Position numbers and translations under genes: made by a program. From Clostridium_F caseinilyticum (GTDB lineage: Bacteria; Bacillota; Clostridia; Clostridiales; Clostridiaceae): a DNA stretch of 64,000 nucleotides. Location: assembly GCF_046127645.1 (NCBI RefSeq), contig NZ_CP175919.1; one strand, written 5' to 3'. This document shows positions 45,997 through 54,341 of this stretch, one piece after another. Positions within the stretch are counted from its first letter, which is position 1, and every line of letters starts with the position of its first letter. The notes below the pieces were generated by a model. That model was not told the origin of the DNA, ran no database searches, and saw nothing but the letters and a program-made list of their open reading frames with translations.

Positions 45997-46530
45997 CTAT
46001 TTAGGTATAACTTTATATACCAAATTACCTATTAATCTTTTAAATATACCTACCTTTACTTTATCTGAAAATGGATGATTTACTAGGCTGGTATTTGTCC
46101 AATAATATCTGCACTTCCTTGTTCATGTTTTATCCTGGACATAGCTCTCCAAGCGTTGAACATTACTACATATTTTAATGAAGGACTATATAGATTATTT
46201 GCTTTTAAATCTAACATAAATCTTCTTGCTCCATTAACTACTTTATTCTTATTTTTATCTGTTAATTTAATATTTCTATAAGCTATAGGAATAGTTTGTA
46301 CATAATTAAATCCCCAATAATATAATACCTTTTTATATTATTAGCCACATCTTTGTGACCTGCTCCTGCTGTAGTAGTTATAACTAAAGCTTTTTTTGTA
46401 AAAAACCTTGGCCTATGAAAATTATAGGACATATGATCTATGGAGTTTTTTAAAAGGCCTGTAATTTGCAAAGAATAGACTGTGATGTAACTATTAAAGC
46501 ATCTGCTTTTTCTATTCTATCTTAATAATT
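45997..46530 (-). pseudogene. Decayed flavodoxin-like NAD(P)H-dependent oxidoreductase
   Basis: The minus strand holds a broken reading frame. From about 46526 it reads RIEKADALIVTSQ, then in other frames LQITGLLKNSIDHMSYNFHRP, then FFTKKALVITTTAGAGHKDVA, then YWGFNYVQTIPIAYRN, NGARRFMLDLKANNLYSPS, MFNAWRAMSRIKHEQGSADI, and a last piece NHPFSDKVKVGIFKRLIGNL ending at TAG 45997-45999. These pieces follow the order of NADPH-dependent FMN reductase/flavodoxin-fold proteins. At least three frameshifts separate them and the N-terminal FMN loop is missing, so it is non-functional. Confidence 0.75.
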
Positions 46531-46554
46531 AATTTAAAATATAATATTTTTATT

Positions 46555-48300
46555 TTACAGCACCCAATCTTCTGATTGCTTTTGCAGTGTTACTAATTTA
46601 TTGTATAAGCTTTCATTGCCAATAAGTTTATCATGGGTTCCTTCTTCTATTACTCTCCCTTTATCCATAACAACTATTTTATTGCAGCCTTCTATAGTTC
46701 TCATTCGGTGAGCAATAATTATTACAGTCTTATTTTTAACAACTCTTGAAATTGCTTCTTCAATAAGAGTTTCATTTTCTACATCCAGTGAAGCTGTTAC
46801 TTCATCTAATAAAATAATAGGAGCATCTTTTAATATAGCCCTTGCTATAGAAATACGTTGTCTTTCTCCTCCTGATATAAGCCCTCCATCTTCACCAATT
46901 CTTGTTTGATATCCTTCTTTTAGTCTATCTACAAAAGAATCACAATTTGCAAGTTTGGCGGCTTTTATTACTTCTTCATCTGTTGCACCTTTTCGACCTA
47001 AACGAATATTCTCCATAATAGTATTATCAAACAATAGAACATCTTGAAAAACAACAGAATAATATTTTAATAAATCCTCTGCATCAATAGTTGAAATATC
47101 TTTATTGCCTACATATATTTTTCCTTTCTGAATATCCCAAAATCGGGCAGCTAACTTTAAAACTGTACTTTTTCCACTACCAGATGGACCAACTAATGCA
47201 GTCTTTTCTCCTTGTTTAGCTGTAAAACTTAAATTATCAATTATTTTATCTTCTCTACCATAAGAAAAGCTAACATTTTCAAATCTAATATTAAAATTGT
47301 TAAAGGATAAATCTTTTTCTCCTCTTTGAATCTGTGTACTATATATTTTTTTCAATCTTTCAACTAATATATCCACATTAAATATTTCAGCTAAATTATT
47401 CATTGCACCAGATAATGGATCATATATCATACTTGCAGCAATTAAAAATAAAATATAGGTAAATAAATCAGTTTCATTATTTAAAACCATAGTATTTCCT
47501 ACCACAATAACTGTTGCAAGACCTAATCTTAAAAACATCTGACCAGTTGTAATTAAGCTTGCTGTTAAAAGCTCTGATGATTTTTGTGCTTTTTCTGCTT
47601 CATCTAATTTTTTATCAATTAAATCTCCATAATTTTCTTCTTGATTATAAGCTTTAATATCTTCTATAAGTTCTAAACATTCTTGAATGCTATCAGATAA
47701 TGCTCTCCTTTTTAATACATATTTTGTTCCGAGTTTGTTTTGCATTCTTCTTGACATAAGAATTATTAAAAAAGATAAAGGCGCAACCCAAAATAAAGCT
47801 ATAGCCATTTTCCAATTCTTTATAAACAGAATAATTGCAATAATTAATGTTGAAATTAATGCTCCATAAAATTGAGGAATTGAGTGTGAAAATGCATGTT
47901 CAAAACTAGCGCAATCTCCCATAATAGTATTAGTTAAATCAGACAAGTCTCTTTTTCCAAAAAACGATAATGGTAATTCTCTCATTTTTTCAGCTATACT
48001 TATTCTTCTTTTTGCACTTTCTTCATATGTTCCAATATAAGTTGCAGTATACTTACAATAAGAAAAAATAAATATAATAAATAGAACTCCTATTCCAAGT
48101 ACCGTATACTTTACAGGACTTAATTTAAAATCCACATTATTTTTTAGAATCTTATCTAGCATTTTATTTAAAACTAAAGTCATTAAACCTATAGGAATCA
48201 TTAAGGACAAATTTGCTAATACACTATAAAAAACTCCCTTTTTTAAAGATTGTAAGCCTTCTTTAGTTAAATCATATTTATCTTTTAAATAATTAAACAT
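46555..48300 (-). CDS. Exporter-fold ABC transporter subunit 2 (YbtQ/IrtB-like position)
   Basis: 581 residues, six-helix membrane domain (about 20-310) and an ATPase with canonical motifs: GPSGSGKST, ISGGERQRISIARA, ILLDEVTASLD and IIAHRMRT. It follows its partner by 12 bp. The pair is of the half-transporter type that includes the siderophore importers YbtPQ and IrtAB. Proximity to a salicylate synthase and an AraC regulator makes an iron/siderophore role plausible, but substrate cannot be read from the sequence and multidrug export is the alternative. Confidence 0.8.
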   Translation of the reverse strand: MFNYLKDKYDLTKEGLQSLKKGVFYSVLANLSLMIPIGLMTLVLNKMLDKILKNNVDFKLSPVKYTVLGIGVLFIIFIFSYCKYTATYIGTYEESAKRRISIAEKMRELPLSFFGKRDLSDLTNTIMGDCASFEHAFSHSIPQFYGALISTLIIAIILFIKNWKMAIALFWVAPLSFLIILMSRRMQNKLGTKYVLKRRALSDSIQECLELIEDIKAYNQEENYGDLIDKKLDEAEKAQKSSELLTASLITTGQMFLRLGLATVIVVGNTMVLNNETDLFTYILFLIAASMIYDPLSGAMNNLAEIFNVDILVERLKKIYSTQIQRGEKDLSFNNFNIRFENVSFSYGREDKIIDNLSFTAKQGEKTALVGPSGSGKSTVLKLAARFWDIQKGKIYVGNKDISTIDAEDLLKYYSVVFQDVLLFDNTIMENIRLGRKGATDEEVIKAAKLANCDSFVDRLKEGYQTRIGEDGGLISGGERQRISIARAILKDAPIILLDEVTASLDVENETLIEEAISRVVKNKTVIIIAHRMRTIEGCNKIVVMDKGRVIEEGTHDKLIGNESLYNKLVTLQKQSEDWVL

Positions 48301-48312
48301 TTTTTCACCCCT

Positions 48313-50067
48313 TTATATTTCCCAGTCTATTGAAGTTTTGTACTGTTTCCACATAGCTGCATAAGCCCCATTCATAAATATCAGCGAATCATGAGTTCCT
48401 TCTTCAATTATTTTTCCTTTATCCATGACAATAATTTTATCTGCATTTACAATAGTTGACAGACGATGTGCTATCATTATAACTGTTTTACCTATTGTTA
48501 GTTTCTCAAAGGCACGCTGGATTAAATATTCATTTTCTGCATCTGAAGAAGCAGTTGCCTCGTCTAATATTATAATTGGAGCAGATTTTAAAATGGCTCT
48601 GGCTAAAGCTAATCTCTGCTTTTCTCCCCCTGAAAGATAAGTGCCTTCTGTTTTAAGCATTGTGTTTATTCCATCTGGCATCTTTTCAATAATATCTTTG
48701 CATTGGGCCATTTCTAAGGATTTATATATCTCTTCTTGAGATGGATCTTCTTTCCCAATTTTTATATTTTCTAATATACTAGTTTTAAATAATTTACTAT
48801 CTTGAAAAACAAAAGCAATATTTTTCATTAACTGTTCTGTAGGAATGTCTTTAACATTTACTCCCCCGATTGTTATACTTCCATCATCCACATCAAAAAA
48901 CCTTGGTATTAAACTAGCTATGGTGCTTTTCCCTCCACCAGAAGATCCAACTATAGCTACTGTTTGTCCCTCTTCAATTTTTATATTAATATTATTAAGA
49001 GCTTTATTTTTATTGTTTGGATAACTAAATGACACATTTTTAAATTCAATTGAAAAATCCTTTAAGTTTTTATTTTCCTCTGCTTCTTTTAGTGGTTTTT
49101 CTTCTAATAATTCATTTATTCGTTTTACAGCTTCCTTTGCTTGCAATAAATTTTCTCCAGTAAACATAAGTTTCATCATCATTACCCCACATAAAGGAGT
49201 AAACAACATATAAAATAATAAATTCAAAAATGTAGCTACTGGGTTCCCTCCATTTGTAAATAAAATAATTCCTAATGGAATCAATAAAACAAAGAAACTA
49301 TTTAAGGATATAGTAAAGCTTGTCATTGGGACTCTACAAAGAAGAGCATATCCACTTGCAAAATCCCTATAATCACAAATAGCTTTGTGGAAATTTTTAA
49401 ATGAAAATACTGTCTGCTGAAAAACCTTAACAATTGGTATTCCTCTAATGTATTCTACAGCCTCTTTATTCATATCTTCTAATGCATTCATATAATTTGC
49501 CATAAACTTTTTATTTTCTCCACCCATCATCTGTTTAATGAAAATTACAGATAAAATTAATGGTATAAAACAAACAATTCCCATTCTCCAATCAAAAATA
49601 AACAAAAATATAATTATAGCTATAGGCATTATGAAAGCTCCTACTAAATCAGGTAATTGATGAGCCAAAAACTCTTCTGTTAAACCTGCATTATCATCTA
49701 TAATTTTTCTTATCTTTCCACTGCCATTTAATTGAAAATATCCCATTGGTAGTTTCATTAAATGATGTAATGTTTCTTTTTTCATATTTTTAGCGGTTCT
49801 AAAAGCTGCCAAATGGGAAAAATATAAAGCTACAAAGTAAATAAATATACTTAAGGCTGCAAATACTACTGCTAATCTTCCATAATGAACTGGATTTTGT
49901 GCCCCTTCTATATTATTTATCAAACTTCTAATAACTTTATAAATACAAATAAAAGGTATCATAGAAAGAACTGTACTAATACCTGATAAAACACATGACA
50001 TAATTGTTAAGTATTTATAATTCCCTGCAAATTCAAACATTCTAGTTAAAGCATTTTCTTTTTTCAA
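48313..50067 (-). CDS. Exporter-fold ABC transporter subunit 1 (YbtP/IrtA-like position)
   Basis: 584 residues. Membrane domain (about 15-310) then ATPase with GSSGGGKST, LSGGEKQRLALARA, IILDEATASSD and IAHRLST, all catalytic residues kept, so both ATP sites of the heterodimer are competent, unlike the exporter at 3500-6990. First gene of a two-gene operon; GGAGGAAAG precedes the ATG. Upstream lies a duplicated 10-bp palindrome (50214-50236) that may bind the AraC regulator encoded 650 bp upstream on the same strand. Confidence 0.82.
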   Translation of the reverse strand: MKKENALTRMFEFAGNYKYLTIMSCVLSGISTVLSMIPFICIYKVIRSLINNIEGAQNPVHYGRLAVVFAALSIFIYFVALYFSHLAAFRTAKNMKKETLHHLMKLPMGYFQLNGSGKIRKIIDDNAGLTEEFLAHQLPDLVGAFIMPIAIIIFLFIFDWRMGIVCFIPLILSVIFIKQMMGGENKKFMANYMNALEDMNKEAVEYIRGIPIVKVFQQTVFSFKNFHKAICDYRDFASGYALLCRVPMTSFTISLNSFFVLLIPLGIILFTNGGNPVATFLNLLFYMLFTPLCGVMMMKLMFTGENLLQAKEAVKRINELLEEKPLKEAEENKNLKDFSIEFKNVSFSYPNNKNKALNNINIKIEEGQTVAIVGSSGGGKSTIASLIPRFFDVDDGSITIGGVNVKDIPTEQLMKNIAFVFQDSKLFKTSILENIKIGKEDPSQEEIYKSLEMAQCKDIIEKMPDGINTMLKTEGTYLSGGEKQRLALARAILKSAPIIILDEATASSDAENEYLIQRAFEKLTIGKTVIMIAHRLSTIVNADKIIVMDKGKIIEEGTHDSLIFMNGAYAAMWKQYKTSIDWEI

Positions 50068-50213
50068 TTTATCTTTCCTCCTCTAAATGAAGTATTTTAG
50101 TCTATTGCAGAATACTATTATCATTGATATTACCTATATTACAAAATCTGTAATGTATATTTTCCTTTACTCACACCCTAATATGATACAATCACTGTAT
50201 TAAGTTTTTGCCT

Positions 50214-50236
50214 ATTTGCAAATACGATTTGCAAAT
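50214..50236. promoter_or_regulatory. Tandem ATTTGCAAAT sites upstream of the ABC pair
   Basis: ATTTGCAAAT occurs twice (50214-50223 and 50227-50236) with a 3-bp gap. AraC-type activators often use direct repeats upstream of -35. It lies about 150 bp upstream of the ABC start. No proof that the neighbouring AraC protein binds here. Confidence 0.45.
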
Positions 50237-50378
50237 AATTTATAAGATTTTAATTTGGATTATTGTTTCATGTTGTAAACAGGCATAAGAGTATATAATA
50301 ATTTGCTGTTTTGAAAAGTTTATCAACGTTTTTCAAATTTAAAACTCTGCAATCATCTAATAAAGCATTTTTTATTAA

Positions 50379-50500
50379 TTGAGCAAATTGCATAATTAAT
50401 AAATTTCTAATAGGCGTATAGCATAGTGTGTTTAGGTAAATATACCAATACAATATATTGATATATTTATATTTAAAAATGAATTATGCAGTTCTCTCAA
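50379..50500. repeat. Family A palindromic repeat, copy near 50.4 kb
   Basis: Arms TTGAGCAAATTGCATAATT and, in reverse complement, TTGAGAGAACTGCATAATT. The centre (GCATAGTGTGTTTAGGTAAA) is inverted relative to most other copies. Confidence 0.7.
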
Positions 50501-50642
50501 TTTATAAATATCTGTTTTTATACTATATAAATATCACCCCATATCATTTCTATTTGTGCTAGTTCTAGGTTTATTTAGAGTAAGTAGTGTATTCTAATTA
50601 TTAGGTATTTCTTTATTTTCAATAAAACCTACTATAAAAAAT

Positions 50643-50676
50643 AAGAATTAAGTTAGTTTTAACTAACTTAATTCTT
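50643..50676. terminator. Hairpin downstream of the AraC gene
   Basis: AAGAATTAAGTTAG and CTAACTTAATTCTT around TTTTAA. On the minus strand it is followed by ATTTTTTATAG, so it can end transcription of the AraC gene. Confidence 0.75.
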
Positions 50677-50717
50677 ATTATAATCCGGAGAAAAGCTTGG
50701 CAACAACTCCTACTGGT

Positions 50718-51695
50718 TTAAAATCTATCCATTTGGACATTTATTTGAAATTGTTTAGGAGTCATGCCATATTCATTTTTAAATGTTGTTGAAAATTTTG
50801 ATGGATTTAAATATCCAATTTGTGTAGCTACTTCAGTAACATTTAACTTGCCTTCTTTTAAAAGTTTTCTTGCCACTTGCATTCTATAAGTTTTTAGATA
50901 ATTATATATACTCGTCCCATAAACTCCTTTAAAGCATTTTTTCATTAGGGTTAAAGGCATATCAAATCTTTTAGATAGCTCTTCTAATGTATAATGCTTA
51001 CATAAGTCGCTTATAATAACTTTTTCAATTTCTTTAACTGTCTCCACTTGCTTCTTGGTGTAATATGGCCGTTTTTCTTTAGAACTAAAAAAATCTAATC
51101 TATTTATAAAAAACAACATTTCAATTATTTTTATCTTCAAATATGGAATTAAACTATCTTCCCTTACCACATATAGCTCTGAGAAAATGTGCTCTATTTT
51201 TTCATTTGCCCTTATTACTATAGTTTCTTCTATTTTTGAACATCTAGATATATTATTAATATCTATTCCAAATTGCTTAAATAAATCTTTATTTTCATCT
51301 ATTACATCTAGATTTAATAATATTGTTATTCCATGATAATGGCTTAATGGGAAAAATGATAATGATGTTTTTTTATTCTTTAATGAATTAATTGCCAAGT
51401 CTCCTTCAGACATATATAAACATTTATCTTTTTCAAATTCGCATTCAAATCGTCCAACTTTGCAGTAATTAATTTCAATTATATTGTTTGTTTTTTCTTG
51501 ACAACTACTATAGTACTTAAAGTGAAAATCATTGTATAATACTTCAATACCTTTAAATAACTCATAAACTATTACTTCGCCATTTCCGCTTTCATTCTTT
51601 ATATGAAATATAGTCTTGTTTTCATCACTGTTAATTCTTTTCAAATCTTTTCCATATGATTCTTCTAACAAAAGTATATACTCTCCTTTACACAT
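50718..51695 (-). CDS. AraC-family transcriptional regulator
   Basis: 325 residues. The C-terminal AraC DNA-binding domain (about 225-320) has two helix-turn-helices: YTLEELSKRFDMPLTLMKKCF and NVTEVATQIGYLNPSKFSTTF followed by YGMTPKQF. The N-terminal effector half (about 1-215) resembles that of siderophore-type regulators such as PchR/YbtA in layout (IEINYCKVGRFECEF, MSEGDLAINS), without a decisive motif. It lies between yjdF and the ABC pair on the same strand. Its ribosome binding site AAAAGGAG is inside the stem of a hairpin (51697-51751), so translation may be controlled. Confidence 0.85.
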   Translation of the reverse strand: MCKGEYILLLEESYGKDLKRINSDENKTIFHIKNESGNGEVIVYELFKGIEVLYNDFHFKYYSSCQEKTNNIIEINYCKVGRFECEFEKDKCLYMSEGDLAINSLKNKKTSLSFFPLSHYHGITILLNLDVIDENKDLFKQFGIDINNISRCSKIEETIVIRANEKIEHIFSELYVVREDSLIPYLKIKIIEMLFFINRLDFFSSKEKRPYYTKKQVETVKEIEKVIISDLCKHYTLEELSKRFDMPLTLMKKCFKGVYGTSIYNYLKTYRMQVARKLLKEGKLNVTEVATQIGYLNPSKFSTTFKNEYGMTPKQFQINVQMDRF

Positions 51696-51696
51696 A

Positions 51697-51751
51697 AAAC
51701 TCCTTTTAATAGATATAATAAAATCAATACTAAATCTATTTAAAAGGAGTT
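51697..51751 (-). promoter_or_regulatory. RBS-sequestering hairpin before the AraC gene
   Basis: In the mRNA AACTCCTTTTAAATAGAT pairs with ATCTATTAAAAGGAGTTT (one bulged base, 19-base loop). The second arm contains the AAAGGAG site and ends one base before the ATG. It can hide the site from ribosomes. Because it follows yjdF by only 28 bases it could instead act as a terminator, although the T run after it is short. Confidence 0.55.
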
Positions 51752-51779
51752 CATTTTTGTTTAAAGATACTTATTAATA

Positions 51780-52187
51780 TTAATGACCTTTTTTCTTTTT
51801 AGCTTTCTTTTCTTGTCTTTTTTCAAATTTAAGCTCTTGCTGCATTTTATAATTTTCTTTTGACTTAATCTTTCTCTTTGCTTTTTTATTTTCCTGATCA
51901 AGTTTTAAGGCTTGTTGTGCCTTTGTGCCTATACTTTTTTCCTGTACTGTTTTTTTAATTTTTCTTTGCATCCTCTTAGGATTAATTTTTCTATTAGGCT
52001 TATTTTCCATAGCTATTGGATCACTAAATTTAAGCTTATAATAATTTTTTAAAATAAAATCGTATACCTCATAATCTTTAGGCTCCTCACCAAAGACTAC
52101 CTTGCATATCTGAAATTTACTGTCTTCCTCTTTTTCAAAAATACCTATCCAAAAAGGGTCATCAAATAAAACTATTAATTTAATCAT
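51780..52187 (-). CDS. yjdF: YjdF family protein (DUF2992)
   Basis: 135 residues: an N-terminal beta-rich domain with the family start IKLIVLFDDPFWIGIFE and VVFGEEPKDYEVYDFIL, then a very basic lysine/arginine tail (about 75-135, ending EKKAKKKKGH). The function is unknown; the family is defined by its riboswitch, which responds to azaaromatic compounds, so a role in detoxifying or sensing such molecules is thought likely. AACAGGAGGA precedes the ATG and the riboswitch lies directly upstream. Confidence 0.92.
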   Translation of the reverse strand: MIKLIVLFDDPFWIGIFEKEEDSKFQICKVVFGEEPKDYEVYDFILKNYYKLKFSDPIAMENKPNRKINPKRMQRKIKKTVQEKSIGTKAQQALKLDQENKKAKRKIKSKENYKMQQELKFEKRQEKKAKKKKGH

Positions 52188-52205
52188 TTTTTCCTCCTGT
52201 TATAT

Positions 52206-52292
52206 AGCTAAATTGGAGAACGGACAACCCCAGGAGGGCAGGTTACTGAGGACTAATTGCCCCATTCGGACTACCAACCGAATCGTGTTTTT
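52206..52292 (-). ncRNA. yjdF (azaaromatic-sensing) riboswitch
   Basis: Directly upstream of yjdF, on the same strand, is a GC-richer structured stretch in otherwise AT-rich DNA. It reads CGATTCGGTTGGTAGTCCGA, then ATGGGGCAATTAG, then TCCTCAGTAACCTGCCCTCC, then TGGGGTTGTCCGTTCTCC. CGGTTGG / CC-type pairs, GGGGCA / TGCCC and GGACAACCCC pairs build a multi-stem aptamer. The position before yjdF and the conserved purine-rich blocks match the yjdF motif RNA. The RBS follows within 20 bases, so control is probably at translation. Confidence 0.85.
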
Positions 52293-52558
52293 ATCTCAAA
52301 GCTATTTATTTCAATATTATTATAGCATCAATATATATAAATTTAAAGTTAATGTAGTATGCTACCAATCCAACTAAAGTAATTTTTTAAAATACTAAAA
52401 TAGTCTTTGTTATTTCTCTATTATAAGTAATAAATATTCATAGTATAATTTTTTTAATATTCATAATATAGAGTTTAATTATTTAAATTTTTTTGAATTT
52501 ATTTTTATTATGAAAACATATATAAGTGATTAATAGATTATTTATATATTCGCCTTAA

Positions 52559-52583
52559 TTTGATATTGATTTTCAATATCAAA
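52559..52583 (+). promoter_or_regulatory. Fur-box-like perfect palindrome over a promoter, upstream of DAHP synthase
   Basis: TTTGATATTGA (52559-52569), TTT, TCAATATCAAA (52573-52583): 11-bp perfect arms resembling the Fur consensus GATAATGATWATCATTATC. It overlaps TTGATT (52566-52571), 17 bp before TAGTAT (52589-52594). The leader to the gene at 52909 is about 310 bases, AT-rich, with no T-box motif. The rest of 52293-52558 is featureless. Confidence 0.65.
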
Positions 52584-52908
52584 GATGTTAGTATTTAAAT
52601 ATAGAAATTTTAACAATATAGTATAAAATTAGATAAATATCACAATTACTATTTGTAAAAATAATTTATCCTTTAAATATTATTTTACTAAAAAGCCAAT
52701 TAATTTAACTTTGTTAATCACCCTATTTGCAATATTACTTTTAACAAAGTTAATACCTGAAATATGGATTCTTAAACAATTAATATCAACAAAAAACATT
52801 TTATATCACTTAAATAATCACATAAAGTCACTTGCCAATATCTATTTAAACCATTACCTTGTTGTATTTAAAACATTTTCTAATTTATTTTATAGGGAGG
52901 ATTTTTTA

Positions 52909-53910
52909 ATGTTTATTATTTTAGATCAATCTGAAGTAAATAGAATTGATAATATTAATTGTTATCTTAATAGATTAAAAATAGCATATGAAGTCCATAA
53001 AACACAAAGTTCATATATTATTTATATAAAAGATAATTTATCCAAAGAGAATATTATCTATTTAAAAAATAATTTTAAAGTTGAAATGCTATTTTCTGAT
53101 TTCGGAGTATTAGTAAATAAAAAACAAAAAGATAAAACTATTATTAAATTAAATGATTTAATAATTGGAAATAAAAATATAACATTTGTCTCTGGACCGT
53201 GTTCAGTAGAATCAGAATCACAGATAATAAAAACCTCTAAGCAAGTAAAGAAATATGGAGCAAATATTCTTAGAGGTGGTGCATTTAAGCCTAGAACATC
53301 ACCTTATGAGTTTCAAGGCTTAGGAAAAGAAGGTATAAAATTATTATATAAAGCAAAACAAATCACAGGTCTACCTATAGTTAGTGAAATAATGTGTATA
53401 AAAGATTTACAACTATTTTCTGATTATGTAGATATAATTCAAGTTGGTGCTAGGAATATGCAAAACTATTCCTTATTAAAAGAACTTGGTAAAATAAATA
53501 AACCTATATTACTTAAAAGAGGAATTAGTGCTAGTATAAAAGAATTTCTATTAAGTGCTGAATACATAATGCTAAATGGTAATGACAAAATTATACTTTG
53601 TGAAAGAGGTATTCGTACATATGAAAATTATACAAGAAATACAATGGACATTTCAGCCATATCGCTTCTTAAAACTCTGACTCACTTGCCTGTATTTGCA
53701 GACCCTAGTCATGCTACTGGAAATAAACAACTTATTATGCCTCTAACTTTGGCCTCTGTGGCTGCAGGAGCAGATGGGATAGTCATTGAATCCCATATAT
53801 GTCCTGAAAAAGCTTTATCAGATAGTGAACAATCTATTTTACCTTTAGAACTAGAAAAAATAATATCTGCATCTAATAAAATTAAATCTCTTTGTAATGA
53901 AATATTATAA
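52909..53910 (+). CDS. aroF: DAHP synthase (3-deoxy-7-phosphoheptulonate synthase)
   Basis: 333 residues from the ATG at 52909, which follows GGGAGGA; frame continues open upstream to 52711 but without a start signal. A ferredoxin-like regulatory N-domain (about 1-80) precedes the KDO8P/DAHP barrel with FVSGPCSVES, LRGGAFKPRTSPYEFQGLG, VGARNMQNYSLL, ILLKRG, CERGIRTYE and FADPSHATG. It joins phosphoenolpyruvate and erythrose-4-phosphate to start the shikimate pathway. No other shikimate genes adjoin; instead it stands beside a salicylate synthase and behind a Fur-like box, so it may raise chorismate supply under iron limitation. Confidence 0.93.
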   Translation: MFIILDQSEVNRIDNINCYLNRLKIAYEVHKTQSSYIIYIKDNLSKENIIYLKNNFKVEMLFSDFGVLVNKKQKDKTIIKLNDLIIGNKNITFVSGPCSVESESQIIKTSKQVKKYGANILRGGAFKPRTSPYEFQGLGKEGIKLLYKAKQITGLPIVSEIMCIKDLQLFSDYVDIIQVGARNMQNYSLLKELGKINKPILLKRGISASIKEFLLSAEYIMLNGNDKIILCERGIRTYENYTRNTMDISAISLLKTLTHLPVFADPSHATGNKQLIMPLTLASVAAGADGIVIESHICPEKALSDSEQSILPLELEKIISASNKIKSLCNEIL

Positions 53911-54039
53911 TTAATTTATAAATTGAAATAATTATAATATATTACTTAAATTTCAAATACATATAGATACATGTATTAAGAAAAGTTGCTAATATAATCT
54001 ACCAGTAATTTCAATATTAAAATTTATCATAACAAAAGT

Positions 54040-54101
54040 GTTTATTAAGAAAGTCGTCATGTCAATTTTTTATAATTCACATGACAACTTTCTTAATAAA
54101 C
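54040..54101. terminator. Bidirectional terminator between aroF and the salicylate synthase
   Basis: GTTTATTAAGAAAGTCGTCAT pairs with its near complement ATGACAACTTTCTTAATAAAC around a T-rich loop. It lies between convergent genes. The remaining gap 54102-54341 is empty. Confidence 0.8.
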
Positions 54102-54341
54102 AAGCTTAATGATTCTTCGATTTTAATCCTATTGATAACAAAAGTCTTATATTATACCATAAGTAATTATCTAAAACAATATATACTTCTATTTTTCTAA
54201 TTTTAAATACTTCTTCTAATTACATCTCTCACTAAGCTGCAAAATCATTGTATATATGTAGCTGAGCTTAAATAAAAAAAATGAATCAAATATTAAGTTT
54301 TATGAATAAATGCCATCCTCTTTCTAAATTAAAATTATAAA

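Noticed and set aside
50268..50453. 61-codon open frame on the minus strand
   Set aside because: More than a third of it is the family A palindrome at 50379-50500; there is no start signal.
52293..52908. T-box or tryptophan/tyrosine leader upstream of DAHP synthase
   Set aside because: No TGG(N)ACC-type T-box core, no terminator/antiterminator pair and no leader peptide rich in aromatic codons were seen.
52711..52908. N-terminal extension of DAHP synthase to 52711
   Set aside because: The upstream 66 codons have no ribosome binding site and lack family similarity, while GGGAGGA directly precedes the ATG at 52909.
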